Positions 7,969 to 15,299 of a DNA stretch of 29,086 bases are shown piece after piece (the first letter of the stretch is position 1; each line of letters starts with the position of its first letter). Source of the DNA: Faeciplasma avium. Its GTDB lineage: Bacteria > Bacillota > Clostridia > Oscillospirales > Ruminococcaceae. Location of the stretch: NCBI GenBank assembly GCA_018713505.1, contig DVOL01000089.1, forward strand, positions 1 through 29,086, in the 5' to 3' direction. A program made the translations under genes and the position numbers. The notes under the pieces are model-generated. The model searched no databases. It was not told where the DNA came from and was given only the letters and a program-made list of their open reading frames with translations.

Positions 7969-8695
7969 ATTTATCTCCGGGCAGCTCCCGGGGATGACAA
8001 GAAGCCGTGTGAGGGAGCTTTTAAGGTCGAAAAGAGTCACCCTTGACGGCGTCCCGGCGACCGACGGTCAGCTTAAAATCGACCCTGAGACGGCGGCTGT
8101 TGCGGTAGACGGCGAGCCGGTGCCGTACCGCAGGTTTTTATACATAGTCATGAACAAGCCCTCCGGGGTTGTAACGGCGGTCAGGGACTCGCTGAGCCAA
8201 ACCGTTATGGAGCTTCTGCCCGAAAAGCTGAGAAGGCAGGGGCTTTTTCCCGCCGGCAGGCTGGACAAGGACACCGAGGGTCTGCTTCTCATAACCGACG
8301 ACGGCGAGCTTTGCCACAGGATGCTGAGTCCCGGCGCCCATGTGGAAAAGGAGTATGCAGTAGGACTGAGCAAGCCCTTGCCAAAGGACGCCGCAGGTCT
8401 TTTTAAGTCGGGAATCGTTTTGGAGGACGGCACCCGCTGCCGTCCGGCGGAGCTTATACCCGGCGGGGACCCCTTATCCTGCCGTGTTTTATTGACCGAG
8501 GGGAGATATCATCAGGTCAAGAGGATGATAGCCGCTGCGGGAAGCGGAGTTACTAGTCTAAAAAGAGTAAGAATTGGCGGACTTTTACTCCCGGAGGGGC
8601 TTCCTCCTGGCGAGTCTATAGAGCTTGAAGAAGCCGTCGCAAAAGCTTTGATTTTTTCTAAAAACCGCCATATAGATTGTTTTCCGTCAATTTAA
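7955..8695 (+). CDS. rsuA: RsuA/RluB-family rRNA pseudouridine synthase
   Basis: The enzyme isomerises a specific uridine in rRNA to pseudouridine. The 246-residue protein begins with an S4 RNA-binding domain ('MRLDKFISGQLPGMTRSRV', residues 1-19). The catalytic domain has 'YIVMNKPSGVVTA' and the hallmark 'GRLDKDTEGLLLITDDG', where Asp104 is the expected catalytic residue. A 'GRYHQVKRM' motif lies further on. ATG 7955 is chosen because the S4 domain begins there; it overlaps the preceding gene by 14 bases and its ribosome site is poor, so coupling is likely. Which rRNA position is modified cannot be told from sequence alone. Confidence 0.88.
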   Translation: MRLDKFISGQLPGMTRSRVRELLRSKRVTLDGVPATDGQLKIDPETAAVAVDGEPVPYRRFLYIVMNKPSGVVTAVRDSLSQTVMELLPEKLRRQGLFPAGRLDKDTEGLLLITDDGELCHRMLSPGAHVEKEYAVGLSKPLPKDAAGLFKSGIVLEDGTRCRPAELIPGGDPLSCRVLLTEGRYHQVKRMIAAAGSGVTSLKRVRIGGLLLPEGLPPGESIELEEAVAKALIFSKNRHIDCFPSI

Positions 8696-8731
8696 ATAAA
8701 GTGTTGGTAATAAGTTTGGTTAAAAAAACAC

Positions 8732-8760
8732 TTGTGATAATATTTCCAACTGGTTATAAT
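8732..8760 (+). promoter_or_regulatory. Promoter upstream of the MsmX-type ATPase gene
   Basis: TTGTGA at 8732-8737 and TATAAT at 8755-8760 are 17 bases apart. Downstream, CTAAC and GTTAG near 8769-8788 form a weak stem that could be an operator, though this is speculative. AAGGAGG lies 8 bases before the ATG at 8817. Confidence 0.7.
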
Positions 8761-8816
8761 AATTATATGACTAACTGCCTAGCTGTTAGCAATAATTACG
8801 GCAAGGAGGCCTTTAA

Positions 8817-9959
8817 ATGGCAAGCTTATCACTTAAGCACATTTACAAAAAGTATCCTGGCGGCGTGGTAGCCGTTTCAGACTTCTGCCTGGAGGTTAAG
8901 GATAAGGAGTTCATCATCTTTGTCGGACCTTCCGGCTGCGGAAAGTCCACAACCCTTCGTATGATAGCCGGACTCGAGGAAATCACCGACGGTGAGCTTT
9001 ACATCGGCAACAGGCTTGTCAACGACATAGCACCTAAGGACAGGGATATTGCGATGGTTTTCCAGAACTACGCTCTTTATCCCCACATGACCGTCTTTGA
9101 GAACATGGCGTTCGGCCTAAAGCTCAGAAAGACCCCTAAGGACCAGATTGCCCGCAAGGTTGAGGAGGCTGCAAGAATACTTGACATCTCCCACCTTCTT
9201 GACAGAAAGCCGAAGGCTCTTTCAGGAGGACAGAGGCAGCGTGTCGCTCTGGGCCGTGCTCTTGTCCGTGAGCCTCAGGTGTTCCTTCTCGACGAGCCGC
9301 TCTCAAACCTCGACGCTAAGCTCCGTGCTCAGATGAGAACCGAGATTGCCCTTCTACATAAGAGACTGGGAACCACCTTCATCTATGTTACCCACGACCA
9401 GACCGAGGCTATGACCATGGCTGACAGAATCGTCGTCATGAAGGACGGCTTCATTCAGCAGGTCGACACTCCTCAGACCCTTTACTCCTACCCTGCAAAC
9501 CTCTTCGTAGCAGGCTTTATCGGCTCGCCTCAGATGAACTTTATCGACTCCAAGCTCGTCAAGATTGACGGCAAGTACAATGTCGAGTTCGGCTCCGAGG
9601 ACACCAAGGAGAGAAGAGGAAGGAAGTTCTACATCGAGCTTCCCGAGTCTAAGGTCAACGAGGAGGCTCTGGCTCCCTACCTTAACAAGGAGGTTATCTG
9701 CGGAGTCCGTCCCGAGTGCATCCACGATGAGGAGATGTTCATTTCCTCCGCCAAGACAGGAATTATCGAGGCTACCGTAAATGTCGCCGAGATGATGGGA
9801 GCGGAGACCTATCTGTACCTCAGCTGCGAGGATATCAACCTCACAGCAAGAGTCTCCAACCGCTCCACCGCAAGACCGCAGGATGTCATAAGCTGCGCTA
9901 TCGACGCCAACAGAATCCACATCTTTGACAAGGATACTGAAAAGACGATAATCAACTAA
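8817..9959 (+). CDS. msmX: Sugar ABC importer ATPase, MsmX/UgpC type
   Basis: This is the cytoplasmic ATPase for CUT1 carbohydrate importers. The 380-residue protein has Walker A 'GPSGCGKST' near residues 37-45, Q-loop Gln83, signature LSGGQ at 135-139, Walker B ending Asp159-Glu160 and switch His193 ('VTHDQTEAM'). A C-terminal OB-fold/TOBE domain follows from about residue 235 ('VICGVRPECIH'). There is no permease or binding protein beside it, which is the situation of MsmX-like ATPases that serve several importers in Gram-positive bacteria. The MalF/MalG pair at 24572-26505 has no ATPase of this class and is a natural client. Own promoter at 8732. Confidence 0.9.
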   Translation: MASLSLKHIYKKYPGGVVAVSDFCLEVKDKEFIIFVGPSGCGKSTTLRMIAGLEEITDGELYIGNRLVNDIAPKDRDIAMVFQNYALYPHMTVFENMAFGLKLRKTPKDQIARKVEEAARILDISHLLDRKPKALSGGQRQRVALGRALVREPQVFLLDEPLSNLDAKLRAQMRTEIALLHKRLGTTFIYVTHDQTEAMTMADRIVVMKDGFIQQVDTPQTLYSYPANLFVAGFIGSPQMNFIDSKLVKIDGKYNVEFGSEDTKERRGRKFYIELPESKVNEEALAPYLNKEVICGVRPECIHDEEMFISSAKTGIIEATVNVAEMMGAETYLYLSCEDINLTARVSNRSTARPQDVISCAIDANRIHIFDKDTEKTIIN

Positions 9960-9976
9960 GCTTTGCTGCACGAAAT

Positions 9977-10004
9977 CGGCTGCTGTGCTTTTGCCCGGCA
10001 GCCG
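9977..10004 (+). other. Hairpin between the ATPase and esterase genes
   Basis: CGGCTGC at 9977-9983 and GCAGCCG at 9998-10004 form a perfect 7-base stem with a 14-base loop. No run of T follows, so strong termination is unlikely; attenuation or mRNA stabilisation is possible. Confidence 0.45.
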
Positions 10005-10061
10005 GCTTTGATATGCGAAGGCTTTTGGCAGCTCCCCTTGAAATGAAAGGAAAACGCTCGG

Positions 10062-11306
10062 ATGAAAAGGTTTTTTACATTAATGATTGCGGCTGTTTTG
10101 GCAGCCTCGGCAGTGGCTTTTAGCTCCTGCTCCGACAAAGGAGGAAGCACTACGGCTCTTGAATGGATAGACAGTCCCTCCTCTAAGGAGGACTATATGA
10201 ACAACGCCAAGATAACCTCGCTCACAAGTCTTGGCAACACCTACCGCCTCGGCAGGGCGATTGAAAAGGCTCGCTCCGGCGAGGATGTCAACATAGTCTA
10301 TATCGGCGGCTCGATAACCGAGGGCGACATCCTTGAGGACACCGACCGCTACGCCGTGAGGTCCTTCAACTACTTTAAGGACAGCTTCGGCAAGGGAGAC
10401 GGCGACAATGTCCACTACTTCAACGCCGGCTACAGGGGCACAGGCTCGATGCTGGGCGCTCTTAGGTGCGAGGACGATGTTTTGTCCCACGAGCCGGACA
10501 TCGTGTTTATCGAGTTTGCCGTCAACGACGGCGGCGAGGCAAGCGATAAGGACGGCTTTGAGAGCCTGATAAGAGACTGCCTTGAGTACAAGACCCAGCC
10601 TGCCGTCATACTCCTTTTTGCAAGGATGCAGGAGGGCTGGACATCTCAGGACTGGAAAAAGGAGATAGGCGCTCACTATGACCTCCCGATGATAAGCTAC
10701 GCCGACGGCATCACCTACCTTATGGACAACGGCGCCATGGCATGGGAGGAGTTCTCCGGGGACTATACCCATCCCAACTCCTACGGCGGAGAGGTAATCG
10801 CCGGCTTTATCAACTATTTCTTTGACGAGGCTGCAAGAAGCCCCGTCTCTGAGACGGATATCGAGATTCCCGAGCTTTTAGGAGCCGGAAACTATCTCAA
10901 CGCTCATCTTCTTACCAAGAACAGCTACGAGCATACAGACGATTCCGAAGGCTCCTGGCGGACGGGAAGCTCGGGCGACCACTTCCCCAACGGCTGGACA
11001 AAGCAGTTCAGCGAGGACAACGACCCTCTGGTGTTTGAGTTTACAGGAAAGAACATCTATGTCATCTATCCCAGCGCAGGAAGCCAGAGCTTCGGCGTGC
11101 TGGTCTGCGAGGTGTATGCGGACGGCGAGCTTGTCGCCTCCAAGGAGTACAACGAGTACACCCAGGGCGGCTGGATGAACGCCACGATTGGCGAGGTCTA
11201 CATCGGCGACACGACAAGAAGCTACAGAGTGGAGATATCGGCAAAGGATTCTAATCCCAAGTGCGACCTCCAGCTTCTGGGTCTTGCCTACACCACCGAG
11301 GACTGA
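10062..11306 (+). CDS. SGNH/GDSL hydrolase lipoprotein with C-terminal beta domain
   Basis: This is a probable cell-surface esterase, perhaps removing acetyl groups from polysaccharides. The 414-residue product has a lipoprotein-like signal ending in FSSC, with Cys at residue 23. The catalytic domain shows block I as 'GGSITEG' with nucleophile Ser84, a conserved Gly in 'GYRGTGS', block III 'AVNDGG' with Asn155, and block V 'DYTHPN' with Asp234 and His237. Residues from about 265 onward form a beta-rich domain ('VFEFTGKNIYVIYP') resembling the accessory domain of family-2-type carbohydrate esterases, though I place that with less certainty. It lies 102 bases after the sugar ATPase gene on the same strand, which suits a role in glycan use. 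Confidence 0.82.
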   Translation: MKRFFTLMIAAVLAASAVAFSSCSDKGGSTTALEWIDSPSSKEDYMNNAKITSLTSLGNTYRLGRAIEKARSGEDVNIVYIGGSITEGDILEDTDRYAVRSFNYFKDSFGKGDGDNVHYFNAGYRGTGSMLGALRCEDDVLSHEPDIVFIEFAVNDGGEASDKDGFESLIRDCLEYKTQPAVILLFARMQEGWTSQDWKKEIGAHYDLPMISYADGITYLMDNGAMAWEEFSGDYTHPNSYGGEVIAGFINYFFDEAARSPVSETDIEIPELLGAGNYLNAHLLTKNSYEHTDDSEGSWRTGSSGDHFPNGWTKQFSEDNDPLVFEFTGKNIYVIYPSAGSQSFGVLVCEVYADGELVASKEYNEYTQGGWMNATIGEVYIGDTTRSYRVEISAKDSNPKCDLQLLGLAYTTED

Positions 11307-11334
11307 CAGAGGGAGAATCAATAGTATAAAGCTA

Positions 11335-11365
11335 AGGCGGCGGACCGGGTTACAGTCTGCCGCCT
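11335..11365. terminator. Bidirectional terminator between convergent genes
   Basis: AGGCGGCGGAC at 11335-11345 pairs with GTCTGCCGCCT at 11355-11365 with one wobble and a 9-base loop. The plus strand continues ATATTTATCTT. It sits between the ends of the esterase gene (plus) and the peptidase gene (minus), and probably serves both. Confidence 0.75.
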
Positions 11366-11379
11366 ATATTTATCTTCCG

Positions 11380-12618
11380 CTATTTTATAACATCCGGCTT
11401 TTTCTTTCTCAGGAGGTAGTAGTCAAGCTCCTCCTTCATATTGTCCGGGATGACCCTTTCCACAGGGCAGACATGGGAGCTAATCATTCTCTGGGAGAAC
11501 TCGAGGACGAAGCCGATGTCTGCGGCGAGCTGCTCGGGTCTTAAAAGACCGGCGGTGTCGTACCTGTTGTGGATGTCGCCGGTGCCGTCGGGAGCGAGTC
11601 TTGCAAAGCTTACCGAGGGCACTCCCTTGTCGGAAAACGGGGTGGAGTCGCTGGAGTATACTCCCTGGCTAGCCCTTACGGGGAAGCCAAGCTCTTTAGA
11701 CATATAGCTTATGTAGCTCACGAGGCTCGGCTCCGAGGTGCAGCAGGCTATGAATTTTCCCATCGAGGAGCCTATCATGTCAAGATTTATCACCAAAACG
11801 GCGTTCTCAAGCTCGCTCTCGTGCGCCTGACAGTATGCCTTTGAGCCAAGAAGCCCTCTTTCCTCGCTTCCGCACCAGATGAATTTCAGGGTGTGGCGGG
11901 GTCTTGAGGAGGCAAAGCGCTCCGCTGCGGCTATGAGCCCGACCGAGCCGGACATATTGTCGTATGCGCCGGAGGAAAGGGCGGTGGAGTCGTAGTGAGC
12001 GGTGAAGATTATGGTCTTTTCAAGCTCTCCGGGAATCGTCAGGACGAGGTTGTGCGAGCTGCCCTCGTACTGGCTCTGCGAGACCTGCATATGAACCGTC
12101 CTGCCGTTCATTCCGGCGAGCTTCATAGCGTCCTTGACATTTATGTTCACTCCGGGAAGCTCCTTTTGGTCGCCTTTTATAAGCTCCCTAAGCTCTCTTA
12201 AGTCGATATCCCTGTCGGGATAGTTCATGTTTCCGCTGTAGGTGATAAAGCCGACGGCGCCGTTTTCGACAAGGTCCTTGTAGACCCAGCGCCTTAGGTA
12301 TCCGTCTATCATGACGATTTTGCCCCTGCAGTCCAAAAGACAGCTTCTGTCCGGCTCGGGGAGGTAGATAAGAGGAGCGGTGATGTCAGCCGTCTCACAG
12401 CAAAGATAGCCCTTGCAGGGGATGCTAACGCCGTCGACCTCGAGAAGCTGCTCCAAGCCCTCGGACATCGGCACCGGGAAGCTCTCAAGCTCTGCCTCGT
12501 AGCCGGTACTGTCGACTATTGACTTTATGTACTCGGCGCATTTAAGCTCGCTCCTTGAGCCGCCGGTCCTGACATACTGGGCTGAGCGCAGAATTTTAAT
12601 AAGGCTTTTTTTGTTCAT
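11380..12618 (-). CDS. M28 family zinc metallopeptidase with PA-like insert
   Basis: This is a 412-residue di-zinc aminopeptidase of the M28 family. Predicted metal and catalytic residues are in order: His208 ('TAHYDST'), Asp220 ('GAYDNMSG'), Glu252-Glu253 ('GSEERGLLGS'), Asp280 ('NLDMIGS') and His350 ('GDIHNRYDT'). Between about residues 78 and 130 is a PA-like segment ('GKIVMIDGY', 'VENGAVGFITYSG'). No signal peptide is visible, so it is probably cytoplasmic. The start is set at the Met whose ATG complement is 12616-12618, with AAAGGA 9 bases before it. The 18 extra upstream codons cross the -35 and -10 elements at 12644-12672 and are rejected. Confidence 0.88.
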   Translation of the reverse strand: MNKKSLIKILRSAQYVRTGGSRSELKCAEYIKSIVDSTGYEAELESFPVPMSEGLEQLLEVDGVSIPCKGYLCCETADITAPLIYLPEPDRSCLLDCRGKIVMIDGYLRRWVYKDLVENGAVGFITYSGNMNYPDRDIDLRELRELIKGDQKELPGVNINVKDAMKLAGMNGRTVHMQVSQSQYEGSSHNLVLTIPGELEKTIIFTAHYDSTALSSGAYDNMSGSVGLIAAAERFASSRPRHTLKFIWCGSEERGLLGSKAYCQAHESELENAVLVINLDMIGSSMGKFIACCTSEPSLVSYISYMSKELGFPVRASQGVYSSDSTPFSDKGVPSVSFARLAPDGTGDIHNRYDTAGLLRPEQLAADIGFVLEFSQRMISSHVCPVERVIPDNMKEELDYYLLRKKKPDVIK

Positions 12619-12643
12619 GCTATCATATCCTTTCAATATGCCA

Positions 12644-12672
12644 ATTATACTCCCCCGTGCCCTCAAATGCAA
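12644..12672 (-). promoter_or_regulatory. Promoter for the M28 peptidase gene
   Basis: Read on the minus strand, TTGCAT (12672-12667) and TATAAT (12649-12644) are separated by 17 bases. They lie about 25 bases upstream of the chosen start codon. Confidence 0.65.
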
Positions 12673-12828
12673 GCATAAATTCGGATAATATTAAAAAATG
12701 CGGGAAGCGCCGAAGCTGCCTGACGGCAAGCGGTGCTGCTGTGCAGAAAAATTCGCCTTCAGGCAAATAAAATTCGCCTTCAGCGAATTTTTCCCCCCAT
12801 TGCCGCAGCTTGAGGAGAATCCCCGCTC

Positions 12829-12995
12829 GTGCAAAGTGAGTCGCCACGGCTCTAGCCGTGGCGAATGGCTTGCCGGCTAGAGAAAGCCTCCTGAAATTTT
12901 CCGGGAGGCACAGGAGCGAAGCGCAGGGGTGCAGGCTATTTTAAGCTTCTAACCGGCAAGCCATCAGTCAGCGCCGCTGACAGCTCACTTTGCAC
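12829..12995. repeat. Palindromic intergenic element, copy 3 (longest form)
   Basis: A perfect 12-base inverted repeat, GTGCAAAGTGAG at 12829-12840 and CTCACTTTGCAC at 12984-12995, bounds the element. Inside are TCGCCACGGC-TCTA-GCCGTGGCGA at 12841-12864 (10-base stem), the pair ATGGCTTGCCGG at 12865-12876 with CCGGCAAGCCAT at 12953-12964 (12-base stem), and GTCAGC-GCC-GCTGAC at 12967-12981. To the left, 12673-12828 holds the AAAATTCGC hairpin and no gene. A run of ten G follows at 13000-13009. Short open frames here are by-products of the repeats. Confidence 0.87.
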
Positions 12996-13050
12996 AAAAG
13001 GGGGGGGGGATTTGCGAAGGCTGATATATCCCTTTTAAAAATGGGGCTGC

Positions 13051-13082
13051 AAAAAAGGCGAGAGGTGTTACCCTCCCGCCTT
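13051..13082 (-). terminator. Rho-independent terminator of the RNase Y gene
   Basis: On the minus strand, AAGGCGGGAGG and CCTCTCGCCTT form an almost perfect stem around a GTAACA loop, followed by a run of T (complement of 13051-13056). It starts about 18 bases after the RNase Y stop codon. Confidence 0.85.
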
Positions 13083-13100
13083 AACGGCTTCAAGCCATGC

Positions 13101-14678
13101 CTACTTGGCGTACTCTACAGCCCGAGACTCTCTTATTATGTTTATCTTTATCTGACCGGGATAGTCCATCTCGTCCTCTATCTTCTTGGCTATCTCCCTT
13201 GCGACGATGACCATCCTCTCGTCGTCCACCTTGTCGGGGCAGACCATGATTCTGACCTCTCTGCCCGCCTGGATTGCAAAGGACTTGTCTACGCCGTCGA
13301 AGGAGGAGCATATCTCCTCAAGCTTCTCAAGACGCTTGATGTAGCTCTCGAAGTTCTCGCTTCTTGCCGCCGGTCTTGCCGCCGAGATAGCGTCCGCCGC
13401 CTGGACAAGAGCCGCTATTACCGAGTGCACCTCGACATCGCCGTGGTGAGCCTCGATAGCGTGTATAATGTCGCCCGACTCACGGTACTTGCGGCAGACA
13501 TCCACGCCGATTTGCACATGGGAGCCCTCAATCTCGTGGCTTAAAGCCTTTCCGATGTCATGAAGCAGTCCGGCTCTTCTTGCGATAGCAGGGTCTACGC
13601 CAAGCTCGCTTGCCATCATTCCGGCGAGGTGAGCAACCTCTATCGAGTGATTAAGGACATTCTGGCGGTAGCTTGTTCTGTAGTGGAGCCTTCCTATCAG
13701 CTTGATAAGCTCGTGGTTGAGGCCGTGGATGTTAGCCTCCAGAACAGCCCTCTCGCCCTCCGACTTGATGACCTGCTCGACCTCACGCCTTGCCCTGTCG
13801 ACCATCTCCTCGATTCTGGTGGGATGAATCCTGCCGTCCTGAATCAGCTTTTCGAGTGCGATTCTTGCGACCTCACGGCGGACAGGGTCGAAGCAGGAAA
13901 GGGTGATAGCCTCGGGAGTGTCGTCTATAATGAGGTCGACGCCGGTGAGCTGCTCCAGAGCACGGATGTTTCTTCCCTCTCTGCCTATGATTCTGCCCTT
14001 CATCTCGTCGTTTGGAAGCGGGACAACGCTTACTGCGGACTCCGAAACCTGGTCTGCGGCACAGCGTGCGATAGCCAGCGAGATAAGCTGCCTTGCCTTT
14101 GCCTCGCACTCCTCCTTAGCCTGCTGCTCGTAGCTTGAAATTTTAAGAGCCTTTTCGTGAATCAAATCGTCCTCTAAGGATTTAAGAAGATACTCTCTTG
14201 CCTGCTCGACGGTGAGCTGGGATATCCTCTCTAGGACATCGAGCTGGCTTGACTTGATTTTTTCAGCCTCCTTGAGCCTTTCCTCCGCCTGGCGGAGCTT
14301 CTGGGCGACGGCGTCCTCCTTCTTGTCAAGGGAGTCAAGCTTTTTGTCAAGAGACTCCTCCTTCTGCTGAACACGCCTCTCCTGACGCATGACCTCGCTG
14401 CGGCGCTCCTTAAGCTCCCTTTCAGCCTCCGTCCTGCTGCGGTAAATCTCGTCCTTAGCCTCTATAAGCTTTTCCTTTTTCAGCGACTCTGCGTTTTTTC
14501 TCGCCTCGTCTATGATTCTTTCGGCTTCTTGCTCGGCGGAGCCTATCTTAGCCTCGGCGACCTCCTTGCGGTGCTTTATGCCGGCACGGTAAAAGAGGTA
14601 GCTGCTAAGCGCTCCCAAGGCTATAAGCAAAAGGGTAATGCCCAGATAGATAAAGCCTGTGTTGAATGGAAGTGGCAT
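13101..14678 (-). CDS. rny: Ribonuclease Y
   Basis: RNase Y is a membrane-attached endoribonuclease that starts mRNA decay in many Firmicutes. The 525-residue protein has all expected parts: an N-terminal membrane helix (about residues 9-30), a long charged coiled coil (about 35-205), a KH RNA-binding domain with 'KGRIIGREGRNIRA' at 227-240, and an HD catalytic domain with 'LLHDIGK' (His373-Asp374) and 'AIEAHHGD' near 407-414. The length agrees with the family. AAAGGAG precedes the ATG. A minus-strand promoter lies about 260 bases upstream, leaving a long 5' leader, and a strong terminator follows, so it appears monocistronic. Confidence 0.96.
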   Translation of the reverse strand: MPLPFNTGFIYLGITLLLIALGALSSYLFYRAGIKHRKEVAEAKIGSAEQEAERIIDEARKNAESLKKEKLIEAKDEIYRSRTEAERELKERRSEVMRQERRVQQKEESLDKKLDSLDKKEDAVAQKLRQAEERLKEAEKIKSSQLDVLERISQLTVEQAREYLLKSLEDDLIHEKALKISSYEQQAKEECEAKARQLISLAIARCAADQVSESAVSVVPLPNDEMKGRIIGREGRNIRALEQLTGVDLIIDDTPEAITLSCFDPVRREVARIALEKLIQDGRIHPTRIEEMVDRARREVEQVIKSEGERAVLEANIHGLNHELIKLIGRLHYRTSYRQNVLNHSIEVAHLAGMMASELGVDPAIARRAGLLHDIGKALSHEIEGSHVQIGVDVCRKYRESGDIIHAIEAHHGDVEVHSVIAALVQAADAISAARPAARSENFESYIKRLEKLEEICSSFDGVDKSFAIQAGREVRIMVCPDKVDDERMVIVAREIAKKIEDEMDYPGQIKINIIRESRAVEYAK

Positions 14679-14863
14679 TAAAATAATCTCCTTTCTTCAA
14701 ATATGAGCCCGGCTGAGCCGGACGCCGCACCAAAGCCCTCGCCGGGTGCGTCATATATGCAGAATACAGAGACTATGACCGAGCCGCCGTAGACTTCAGC
14801 AGCCCTGGTATCCCGTATCAGTCTATAATAAATAACATAAAATCTTCGGTCTTTCTGCTTCAA
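14678..14863 (-). CDS. Possible small protein in the RNase Y leader (uncertain)
   Basis: A frame of about 61 codons runs between the rny promoter and rny; its TAA overlaps the rny ATG (TAATG). The product contains 'RFYVIYYRLIRDTR' and 'VYGGSVIVSVF'. The only plausible start is TTG at 14863, without a clear ribosome site; the frame stays open a further 18 codons or so upstream without ATG or GTG. The Tyr-rich, strand-like pattern looks vaguely like small clostridial DUF proteins, but I do not recognise it. It may instead be an untranslated leader. Confidence 0.25.
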   Translation of the reverse strand: MKQKDRRFYVIYYRLIRDTRAAEVYGGSVIVSVFCIYDAPGEGFGAASGSAGLIFEERRLF

Positions 14864-14937
14864 AAAATCATCTATATAATCTATATAAACTGTGCCCTGA
14901 ATACAAATCTCTGTACATCATAGCAACATACGCTACT

Positions 14938-14966
14938 ATTTTAATACAGGATTGACTGATTGTCAA
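14938..14966 (-). promoter_or_regulatory. Sigma-A promoter for RNase Y
   Basis: On the minus strand, TTGACA (14966-14961) and TAAAAT (14943-14938) are spaced by 17 bases. It diverges from the thrS promoter; the two -35 boxes are about 40 bases apart. Confidence 0.8.
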
Positions 14967-15006
14967 GGGTAAAATCGGCGCTCCGGGAAAAAATTTTGCT
15001 CCGGGG

Positions 15007-15035
15007 TTGACAAAGCCCCAAAAAAGGGGTATAAT
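15007..15035 (+). promoter_or_regulatory. Consensus sigma-A promoter of thrS
   Basis: Perfect TTGACA (15007-15012) and perfect TATAAT (15030-15035) are separated by 17 bases. Transcription should start near 15042, at the beginning of the T-box leader. Confidence 0.88.
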
Positions 15036-15041
15036 CCCGAT

Positions 15042-15269
15042 GTATATAGTTGTAAAGGCTTTGACGGGGAAGCAGCGGGACTGCGGGCATCAAGAGAGCA
15101 TCCCTTTTCGGTGGGACGGATGCTGCCTGCCCCTATGACACCGCCCCTGAGCCTCATGCGAGGAGCATGGCGTAGGTCTGCGTTAAGGACAGCCGGATTG
15201 CGACCGGCAAGCTAAATCCAAGGTGGAACCGTGTATTATGCACCCTTGACTCATAGGGGTGCTTTTTTT
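15042..15269 (+). promoter_or_regulatory. T-box riboswitch, threonine specific
   Basis: The leader has the parts of a T-box element that reads uncharged tRNA. There is a long Stem I region with the distal AGAGAG-type motif (about 15090-15120) and a candidate Thr specifier codon ACC at 15140-15142. The T-box sequence AAGGTGGAACCGTG is at 15220-15233. It is followed by a terminator, GCACCCT paired with GGGGTGC at 15240-15262 and seven T at 15263-15269. The gene downstream is thrS, which fits ACC. The specifier position is judged by eye, not folded. Confidence 0.9.
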
Positions 15270-15299
15270 GTCCAAATTTTTAGAAGCGAGGTAACAAAT

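Noticed and set aside
12698..12880. 60-codon plus-strand frame left of element copy 3
   Set aside because: It is made of hairpin repeats and crosses into the element; no start signals.
1253..12995. CRISPR array as an explanation for the repeated palindromes
   Set aside because: The copies are kilobases apart, differ in length and are not separated by regular spacers; no cas gene is present.
12990..13544. 184-codon plus-strand frame opposite RNase Y
   Set aside because: It lies antisense to the conserved HD domain of RNase Y and starts in the repeat region; the product has no recognisable pattern.
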